DNA of 7,369 nucleotides, from positions 1 to 7,369 of the forward strand of contig JALTMR010000110.1 in assembly GCA_027001525.1 (NCBI GenBank), written 5' to 3'. Origin of the DNA: Gammaproteobacteria bacterium. GTDB lineage: Bacteria; Pseudomonadota; Gammaproteobacteria; Tenderiales; Tenderiaceae. A program made the translations under genes and the position numbers. This document shows positions 1-5,064 of the stretch, in pieces (the stretch's first letter is position 1; the number at the start of each line of letters is the position of its first letter). The notes under the pieces are model-generated. The model had not been told where the DNA came from. It was given only the letters and a program-made list of their open reading frames with translations, and ran no database searches.

Positions 1-63
1 CAACCGTCAACCCAAAAACAAAGCGGAATAGTATAACAGAACAGCAAGGAAACAGGAGGCCAC

Positions 64-408
64 ATGCCCTATCTGACAATTCAGACCAATATCAAAGTCG
101 ACCCAAACACAACAACTGACCTGCTGGGCAAAATATCCACCAGCCTTGCCCAAATGCTGGGCAAGCCGGAAAGCTACGTCATGATCTCACTGCACACTGA
201 CGTAGCCATGATGTTTGCGGGCACCCGTGCACCGCTCGCCTACCTGGAGCTGAAAAGCCTGGGCCTGCCCGAAGAACAGACAGCCGTGTTCTCACAACAG
301 ATCTGCAAGCTTATGGAAGAGACACTGGGCATTGAGAAAACACGGGTCTATATCGAATTCTCCAGCCCGGCGCGACATATGTTTGGCTGGAGTGGACGGA
401 CGTTCTAA
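64..408 (+). CDS. MIF-like tautomerase (4-OT/MIF superfamily)
   Basis: A small cytosolic protein of the macrophage migration inhibitory factor family, 114 residues like human MIF. Seen: Pro2 directly after the initiator Met (the catalytic base once Met is removed), GKPESY with Lys34 where MIF has its active-site lysine, the AGTRAPLAYLELKSLG segment in the position of the MIF GGSSEPCALCSLHSIG stretch, and RVYIEF followed by the late FGWSGRTF, matching RVYINYY and VGWNNSTF. Known of the family: trimers that tautomerise phenylpyruvate or D-dopachrome; the bacterial physiological substrate is usually unknown. The CxxC oxidoreductase motif of animal MIF is absent (AYLEL there), so only tautomerase activity is expected. 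The start is firm: AGGAGG at 54-59 lies 4 bases before ATG. A TATAAC at 32-37 could be a -10 box, but no good -35 is visible near the window edge. It converges on the next gene and is probably monocistronic. Confidence 0.9.
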   Translation: MPYLTIQTNIKVDPNTTTDLLGKISTSLAQMLGKPESYVMISLHTDVAMMFAGTRAPLAYLELKSLGLPEEQTAVFSQQICKLMEETLGIEKTRVYIEFSSPARHMFGWSGRTF

Positions 409-426
409 GGGGTGTTTCGTTACCGC

Positions 427-1236
427 TCAGTCTTCGACAAACGCCGCCAGAAAGCGATCGACGCTCTGCCAAGCGTCATTGGCGATATCCTCATCAAAGC
501 TGGGGTACTGCGGATCGGCAAAACCGTGATCAGCCTCGTAGACGTAATCTCTGAACACATTGGCGCTCTTTTTCATCATACCTTCGTAAGATGCAATCAT
601 CTGCGCCGATACCCGCACATCGTCCTGGGCAAAGATCGCCAGTAGGGGAGCCGAAATCGCTCGCGCCTCCTGGATACTGGCATACAGAGGCGCGTACCAA
701 ACCACCACGGCATCAAGCTGGTCAGAGGCCATTAGTGCCGCCTGATAGGCTTGCCAACCCCCGAAGCCCCAGCCCATGGCGGCCACTTTCCGCTGCGGTG
801 CCTGGAGATAAGCCACACCGGCCAGCACATCGCGCTTCACCCACTCGGGATCCGTGGCATTCAGAATTTCAGTTGCGTATTTCCACACATTGGATGCCCG
901 GCCATCAAAAACATCGATGGCCAGTGCCCGATAGCCGCGAGCAGCGAACAGTTCAACGCGCTGGCGCATGGTCTCATTCAACCCCCAGCGATCGTGCAGC
1001 AGCAAAATCCCCTGCTTCGCATCAAGCGGGCCGGCTACAAACCCCTGAAGCTGGGTACCAATGGCTGTTTTGATGGTAATCAAGCGTCCCTTTTCCAGAT
1101 CAACTGAGACCGCCGTGCCTTCAGCGTCCAGCTCCATCGCCTGTAGCAGCGCTTCGGCCTGCTCATCAACAGCGTCCTGCTGCGCCGTAGCCAATGAGGC
1201 CACGCCCAGCATCAAAATCGCCAGCACCAAACGCAT
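427..1236 (-). CDS. Exported dienelactone-hydrolase-family protein lacking the Cys nucleophile
   Basis: An alpha/beta-hydrolase of the dienelactone hydrolase (DLH) family, 269 residues. An N-terminal signal peptide (residues 1-18, cleavage likely after SLATA) points to the periplasm. Fold markers: LLHDRWGLNETMRQRVELFA (79-98), resembling the DLH QEIFGVN region with Asp82 where DLH has Glu36, then RGYRALAIDVFDGR, the nucleophile elbow GWGFGG (155-160), Asp205 in FAQDD and His237 in DHGFAD. In active DLH the elbow reads GxCxGG; here Gly157 (GGC, 766-768) replaces Cys, and the protein has no cysteine at all. Asp and His of the triad remain. Hydrolysis by the usual mechanism is therefore unlikely; binding or another chemistry is possible. 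The start used here is an internal ATG with a strong Shine-Dalgarno, not the upstream in-frame ATG at 1272, which would prefix the signal peptide with 12 extra residues. It lies 57 bases after the cyclase gene on the same strand, a likely operon. The family call is firm; the function is not. Confidence 0.88.
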   Translation of the reverse strand: MRLVLAILMLGVASLATAQQDAVDEQAEALLQAMELDAEGTAVSVDLEKGRLITIKTAIGTQLQGFVAGPLDAKQGILLLHDRWGLNETMRQRVELFAARGYRALAIDVFDGRASNVWKYATEILNATDPEWVKRDVLAGVAYLQAPQRKVAAMGWGFGGWQAYQAALMASDQLDAVVVWYAPLYASIQEARAISAPLLAIFAQDDVRVSAQMIASYEGMMKKSANVFRDYVYEADHGFADPQYPSFDEDIANDAWQSVDRFLAAFVED

Positions 1237-1242
1237 AGATAT

Positions 1243-1250
1243 CCTCCCTT
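1243..1250 (-). promoter_or_regulatory. Ribosome binding site that sets the hydrolase start
   Basis: On the minus strand AAGGGAGG is followed by ATATCT and then ATG at 1236. This near-ideal Shine-Dalgarno with a 6-base spacer favours the start at 1236 over the upstream in-frame ATG at 1272. The shorter protein also begins with a textbook signal peptide. Confidence 0.85.
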
Positions 1251-1293
1251 GAAGTGGCGATAAACTTAGCATGTGAATTGAAACAAGAACAAG

Positions 1294-3327
1294 TCAGTGA
1301 GACTCCCCACTCTCCAGCGCCCCGGCAAAGAACCGGCAACGCCCTCTGCCCTCATTTTTCGCTTGATACATCGCCGCATCGGCACTTTTAAGCAGGGTGG
1401 AGTAATCCGCCCCGTTGTCCGGATAGATAGCCACGCCGATACTGGCCCCGACCTGCACCAGCTGTCCATCAATGTCGAACGGATCCTGCAACGAATCAAT
1501 AATATTCTCTGCCACCATAGACACACCGGGTTCAGCGTGAACATTGGCCAGAATCACTGTAAATTCATCACCCCCCAGGCGCGCCACCGTGTCGGACTCA
1601 CGCACACACTGTTTTATCCGGCTGGCCACCGCCTGCAATAGCTTATCCCCTACGTTATGGCCCAGCGTGTCATTCACCGCTTTGAAACGATCCAGATCGA
1701 TAAACAGCAAGGCAAACCGGGTACGCTGCCGCTTGCTCACTTCAATCTCCCTCAACAACCTGTCCTTGAATAACGATCGATTGGCCAGCTGAGTCAACGG
1801 GTCATAATAGGCCAACAGCTGCAGCTTCTCTTCGACATCCTTCTGGTGGCTGATATCTGAAAAGATGCCCACGTAGTGGGTCACCTCGCCGGCGGCATTT
1901 TTTATGGCATTGATGGTCAGTTTTTTAGGATAGATTTCGCCACTTTTGCGCCGGTCCCACACCTCCCCGACCCAACAACCCCGCGCTTCAATCTCCTGCC
2001 ACATCGCCTGATAGAATTTCGCGTTGTGACGCCCCGATTTCATAAGGGAGGGCAACTCGCCAATCAGCTCTGCCCGCGAGTAACCACTCACCGACAACAG
2101 CGCAGGATTGACATCAATAATCCTGGTCCGCTCATCGGTCATCATGATCGCCTCGCCGGAGTGATCAAACACCTGTTTGGCCAGCACCAGCTTCTCTTCT
2201 GCCCGCCGTCTGGCACTGACATCACGCACTACCCCCACCACCAACGGTGAAGAGGTCACATCAATCACATTGAAATAACCTTCGACAAAAATCCTCTGCC
2301 CGCCCTTTTTCTGGCCACGGCACTCGCACTGACGCCCCCCTCCCCCAGCACCGTCCAGAAGTTGTCTCAGCACGCCGAGGACATCATCACAAGGGAAGAG
2401 CAGTTCGATGTTTTTACCCAACATCTGCGCAGCCGAATAACCAAACATCAGCTCCGCCGCGTAGTTCACCTTCAGCAACACGCCTGTTTTATCGATGGTC
2501 AGAATCGCTTCCGAGACTGATTCAAATAGCGCCCGAAGGTACTCTTCGCGCTCGCGCAGTGTGGCTTCATCGACAACGATCTTGTCCAGCATCTTATCGA
2601 TGCCCTGACCAATACGAGACAACTCTCCCCCGCTGGACATATTCGTCCGCACACCTCGCTGCCCCCGGGAAAAGTCCCGCAGGGTGGAGATGAGATGATC
2701 AGTGGGCCGCGTCAGCATAAAATGGAAAACCACCCACAAGGCGAGCGAAATGAGCACAATCCCCGCCGCCTCCTGAAGAAACTGACGCCATACCCCCTGC
2801 CCCACTACCTCGCGGTAAGACTGGAGACTGATTTGATAAAACAGCGTATTGCACCGCAACGAAGGCAACGCAGAAGAGCCGGGCGTGCCGCACACCGGAG
2901 CGTAGCCATACACCGACTCACCATCTGCTGACTTCACCAGCTCCATGGCTCGGCTCAGCTGCACTCGCCGGATAATCGAGTCAGACAGAGGATAGCCCTG
3001 CTCGCGCCAGGAGCGGTTTTGATCCGCGGTACGGGAGGAGAAAATAATCCGCCCATCCGGCTGAAAAACAAACATAGCGACCAAATAGGGTGAATCAGCA
3101 TGAAGAGCTATGATGCTCGCCACCCCCTCGTCCTGGCCCGCTTGCAGCAGCGCCTCCATGGCCCCCCGGGTAATACTCATACCGCGCCGCGCTTCGCTGA
3201 TGGCCTCCCGCTCAGCTTCAAATAACAACGCATCCAACTTGTTGATATAGACCAGCGCCACCATCACCACGGTGAACACCGCAATCAGCACAGGAATAAC
3301 CAGCTTGTAACTATAATTCAGTCTCAT
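1294..3327 (-). CDS. Membrane-bound diguanylate cyclase (HAMP-PAS-PAS-GGDEF)
   Basis: An inner-membrane sensor, 677 residues, that should make cyclic di-GMP from two GTP. Domains in order: membrane helix 1 (about 8-28); periplasmic sensor (about 30-186) of unrecognised type with two cysteines, Cys146 and Cys159, that could form a disulfide; membrane helix 2 (about 188-206); HAMP (about 205-258); PAS1 (about 264-372); PAS2 (about 383-497), of the kind common in GGDEF/EAL proteins (SGRHNAKFY, GEVWDRRKSGEIYPK, HYVGIFSDIS); GGDEF (about 505-667). The catalytic domain looks intact: DLDRFKAVND with Asp544 and Asn552, HNVGD with Asp561, and GGDEF at 585-589. RESD (576-579), five residues before GGDEF, is a complete RxxD inhibitory site, so product feedback is expected. 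There is no EAL domain, so it is a synthase only. The ATG is preceded in frame by a stop two codons upstream, so the N-terminus is fixed, yet no clear Shine-Dalgarno is visible. It probably leads an operon with the downstream exported hydrolase-fold gene. Confidence 0.93.
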   Translation of the reverse strand: MRLNYSYKLVIPVLIAVFTVVMVALVYINKLDALLFEAEREAISEARRGMSITRGAMEALLQAGQDEGVASIIALHADSPYLVAMFVFQPDGRIIFSSRTADQNRSWREQGYPLSDSIIRRVQLSRAMELVKSADGESVYGYAPVCGTPGSSALPSLRCNTLFYQISLQSYREVVGQGVWRQFLQEAAGIVLISLALWVVFHFMLTRPTDHLISTLRDFSRGQRGVRTNMSSGGELSRIGQGIDKMLDKIVVDEATLREREEYLRALFESVSEAILTIDKTGVLLKVNYAAELMFGYSAAQMLGKNIELLFPCDDVLGVLRQLLDGAGGGGRQCECRGQKKGGQRIFVEGYFNVIDVTSSPLVVGVVRDVSARRRAEEKLVLAKQVFDHSGEAIMMTDERTRIIDVNPALLSVSGYSRAELIGELPSLMKSGRHNAKFYQAMWQEIEARGCWVGEVWDRRKSGEIYPKKLTINAIKNAAGEVTHYVGIFSDISHQKDVEEKLQLLAYYDPLTQLANRSLFKDRLLREIEVSKRQRTRFALLFIDLDRFKAVNDTLGHNVGDKLLQAVASRIKQCVRESDTVARLGGDEFTVILANVHAEPGVSMVAENIIDSLQDPFDIDGQLVQVGASIGVAIYPDNGADYSTLLKSADAAMYQAKNEGRGRCRFFAGALESGESH

Positions 3328-3335
3328 AACAGTTC

Positions 3336-3397
3336 ACGCTGCCAGCGTTGCCGACCCTCAGGGGCGGCAGGAGAATGTGCCAACAAACGCGTTGGCA
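3336..3397 (-). promoter_or_regulatory. Structured 5' leader of the cyclase (three tandem hairpins)
   Basis: Three adjacent inverted repeats end 8 bases before the cyclase ATG. Read on the minus strand: TGCCAAC/GTTGGCA with a 6-base loop (3397-3378); TGCCGCCCC/GGGTCGGCA with a 3-base loop and one mismatch (3369-3349); ACGCT/AGCGT with a 3-base loop (3348-3336). The 5' CTGCCA (3398-3393) can also pair with TGGCAG in the third element (3344-3339), so alternative folds are possible. None is followed by a T-run, so these are not standard terminators. It does not match the c-di-GMP riboswitch (GEMM) sequence signature I know. A translational control role is inferred, not shown. Confidence 0.4.
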
Positions 3398-3627
3398 GAC
3401 GGAAGCTTCATCGGGCGAGGCGAGCCTTGATCAGACAGATTCAGGAAACAGACGAGGTGCTATCGAAAACAGTCATCGCCCCCGGTATACCGCCTACCGC
3501 CACAAAACCTGGGCGGCATTAATCAACAGCGGCATTCGGGCAGATAGTGTGAGAACAATGTGAGGAGAGTTTGGATCGGGTGTAATACGCAGCGGCAACG
3601 GGGAAGATAACCGCCCAAAGCAAAACC

Positions 3628-3652
3628 AAAAAAAGCGAGAGGCCGGCCCCGC
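3628..3652 (-). terminator. Probable intrinsic terminator after the unknown membrane protein gene
   Basis: On the minus strand a GC-rich hairpin, GCGGGG paired with T(C)TCTCGC-side bases including two G-T pairs around a CCGGCC loop (3652-3635), runs straight into seven T (3634-3628). It lies 88 bases beyond the stop of the gene ending at 3740 and would separate that gene from the cyclase downstream. Confidence 0.55.
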
Positions 3653-3688
3653 CCTGGTCAGGTAAAAACACAATGTAGTCGCATATAT

Positions 3689-3702
3689 GTTTCGAACGAA
3701 AC
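3689..3702. repeat. 14-base perfect inverted repeat
   Basis: GTTTCG-AA-CGAAAC is perfectly symmetrical around its AA/TT centre. It lies between the stop of the unknown gene (3740) and the terminator, so in RNA it would sit in the 3' untranslated region. It could be a short RNA hairpin or a dimeric-protein binding site; neither can be decided from sequence. Confidence 0.4.
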
Positions 3703-3739
3703 CGGCCGATGTTTACCACCTATTGGCAGAGTGCTCCAG

Positions 3740-4825
3740 TCAATGACTGAAACGGTAAACGGTTTTCATTCTAGACTGTTTTGATCCACTACGCATCAGG
3801 GAAGCTACGACGAAAAACAGGACCGCCAGAGATGCCAGAACAATCCACAGCGACTGCTCAACCGCACCTACGGCAAAGCAAGTCAACGCCAGCACCAGCA
3901 GTAAAACCTCGGCGGCACCAACACCTTTTTTTTCCGGTACCACATGGTTGACTGCAGACACCCGCGTGAGGATGACATCCATAAACTCTGACTTGTCCTT
4001 ACAGGTCGCAAACGTCACATCCACCGGCCAGCTCATGCCAGAGAAACAGACCTGACAGGCCTGGGATTCGGCATCCTCCACAATTTCAGTCACACTGGAG
4101 AGTTCATAGCACTGACTGCCCGTCCACAACATACTGCTTTGCAGTACGATTTTGTGGTGAGCCTCATACTCATCAATGATGCGATAGAGATCTTCGATAG
4201 AGGCGGTAGCAATCAATACAGAATCGCCATTCAGGGCCACGAAATTATTCTGTGCGGCTTTCAAATTGACCCACACATCCTCAAACTCAAGCCCTTCAAG
4301 TGGATGACTCTGGCGTCGTTCATTGAACGAGGCTGGCGCAGAAGCAGGAACTGCCTCTTGTTGAGCGCTGTCGGCAGCGATACTGTCCAGTGTCGAAAAC
4401 TCCTCCACCACCTCGCCGCTATTCGCGTCACAAAAGACAAGCTCGTAGGCAGATGAAAATTCACTGAGAAAACCACTGGCATCCCCTTCACCCACCACGA
4501 GCAGGCTGAAATATTCCAGTACCTCGTCATCACCGCCCTCATCCGCCAGCCCGACATCAAACTCAATATAAAAATCGTCCCCCATGTACACGCCCCAATG
4601 AGCACCACGCCAGACCACATCGGCATAGTCGTTGATCAGCTCACGGATTTCAGCGGCCGTGCCGAGCGGGTCTACCTGCACCACATTGTCACTTTCACAA
4701 CTACCCGCACAATGGTAGGCACGCAGATTCCAGCGCACGTTACGCTGCTGGGCATGAGAGAAGGAGGCGTGATCGGAATCGTTACTGGAGGTCTTGGCTC
4801 TGTTGGCAACCACAATCGTATCCAA
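3740..4825 (-). CDS. Uncharacterised protein with two C-terminal membrane helices
   Basis: I do not recognise this 361-residue protein. It has an acidic N-terminal region (about 30-148) with alternating strand-like stretches (YMGDDFYIEFDVG, EYFSLLVVGEGD, AYELVFCDANSGEVV), an Ala/Ser/Pro/Gln linker (about 152-173), a second soluble region (about 178-295), then two hydrophobic helices (about 303-322 and 325-344) and a short basic tail (MRSGSKQSRMK). The two helices are close together, so most of the protein and its tail probably face the same side, likely the cytoplasm. Cysteines fall partly in pairs: CAGSC (39-43) and CQVC (257-260), plus C132, C239, C275 and C315; metal binding or redox use is only a possibility. 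The start is uncertain: this frame opens with TTG at 4825 without a Shine-Dalgarno. GTG codons at 4813 and 4738 are alternatives, the latter just before the segment RWNLRAYHCAG. It stands alone between two gaps, with its own probable terminator. Confidence 0.7.
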   Translation of the reverse strand: MDTIVVANRAKTSSNDSDHASFSHAQQRNVRWNLRAYHCAGSCESDNVVQVDPLGTAAEIRELINDYADVVWRGAHWGVYMGDDFYIEFDVGLADEGGDDEVLEYFSLLVVGEGDASGFLSEFSSAYELVFCDANSGEVVEEFSTLDSIAADSAQQEAVPASAPASFNERRQSHPLEGLEFEDVWVNLKAAQNNFVALNGDSVLIATASIEDLYRIIDEYEAHHKIVLQSSMLWTGSQCYELSSVTEIVEDAESQACQVCFSGMSWPVDVTFATCKDKSEFMDVILTRVSAVNHVVPEKKGVGAAEVLLLVLALTCFAVGAVEQSLWIVLASLAVLFFVVASLMRSGSKQSRMKTVYRFSH

Positions 4826-5009
4826 TAATAAAGTAGGGTCTAGGCCCGGATGGCGCTCATCTTCCTTTTTCTGTCACACACAAACAAAACACCATCCGTG
4901 CGGACACAAAGTGAGCAGATAACTGTTCAGAGTCTCCTCTGATTATTATTGAGTACTAAGGAGAGAGGCGGCGTCTCCGGCGTCTGGCCAAAGTGCGCGC
5001 GTTCAGCAG

Positions 5010-5015
5010 AGTATA
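5010..5015 (-). promoter_or_regulatory. Candidate -10 box for the unknown protein gene
   Basis: TATACT on the minus strand matches the sigma-70 -10 consensus at five of six bases. It lies just past the possible permease terminator and about 185 bases before the unknown gene. The expected -35 position holds only a poor match (near TGGTTT), so the call is weak; it would imply a long leader. Confidence 0.28.
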
Positions 5016-5029
5016 GAAAAGATCGGCAG

Positions 5030-5054
5030 AAAAACCATAAGTAACTATGCTTAT
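5030..5054 (-). terminator. Weak candidate terminator after the YbbP-like permease
   Basis: On the minus strand ATAAG and CTTAT (8-base loop) are followed by GG and five T, 11 bases past the permease stop. The stem is short and almost entirely A-T, so it is weak as an intrinsic terminator, although the position is right. Confidence 0.3.
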
Positions 5055-5064
5055 CCGCAAATAT

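Larger units (their letters stand above)
3328..3739. other. Intergenic region between the cyclase and the unknown membrane protein
   Basis: I see no convincing gene in these 412 bases. The half nearest the cyclase carries three back-to-back inverted repeats (3336-3397) plus a 10-base palindrome, CGGTATACCG (3483-3492), next to a 7-base tandem repeat (GGCGGTA twice on the minus strand). The half nearest the unknown gene carries a probable intrinsic terminator (3628-3652) and a perfect 14-base inverted repeat (3689-3702). No confident sigma-70 promoter for the cyclase could be picked out. Confidence 0.6.
4826..5064. other. Intergenic region upstream of the unknown protein
   Basis: It holds no gene I can support. 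Read on the minus strand it contains, in order: a weak hairpin with T5 after the permease (5054-5030), a TATACT box (5015-5010), a 9-base tandem repeat (CGGCGTCTC/CGGCGTCTG on the plus strand, 4969-4986), and a small hairpin CAGAG-GAGA-CTCTG with a GNRA-type loop (4941-4928). A TCTCCT (4964-4959) can pair either with GGAGA before it (4978-4974) or AGGAGA after it (4938-4933). Confidence 0.5.

Noticed and set aside
409..426. A bidirectional terminator between the convergent genes
   Set aside because: The 18-base gap has no inverted repeat or T-run, and none was seen in the flanking ends of the genes.
64..1236. Tautomerase next to a dienelactone hydrolase as part of an aromatic-ring degradation cluster
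   Set aside because: The genes are convergent rather than co-transcribed, the hydrolase is exported and lacks its nucleophile, and the tautomerase is MIF-like, not 4-oxalocrotonate tautomerase. No other catabolic gene is present.
3328..3420. A c-di-GMP (GEMM) riboswitch ahead of the cyclase
   Set aside because: The conserved GGCAAACC and GCAAAGCC-type core stretches of GEMM are absent on either strand; only simple inverted repeats are seen.
3348..3563. Plus-strand 71-codon frame in the gap before the cyclase
   Set aside because: Its composition is polar and Arg-rich with no fold or family signal, it overlaps the hairpin cluster, and it has no ribosome binding site.
3519..3719. Minus-strand 66-codon frame from GTG with a hydrophobic stretch (LSLFLVLLWAVIFPVAAAYY), a possible small membrane protein
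   Set aside because: There is no Shine-Dalgarno, and part of the hydrophobic run is coded by the T-run of the probable terminator at 3628-3652, which explains it without coding. It cannot be fully excluded.
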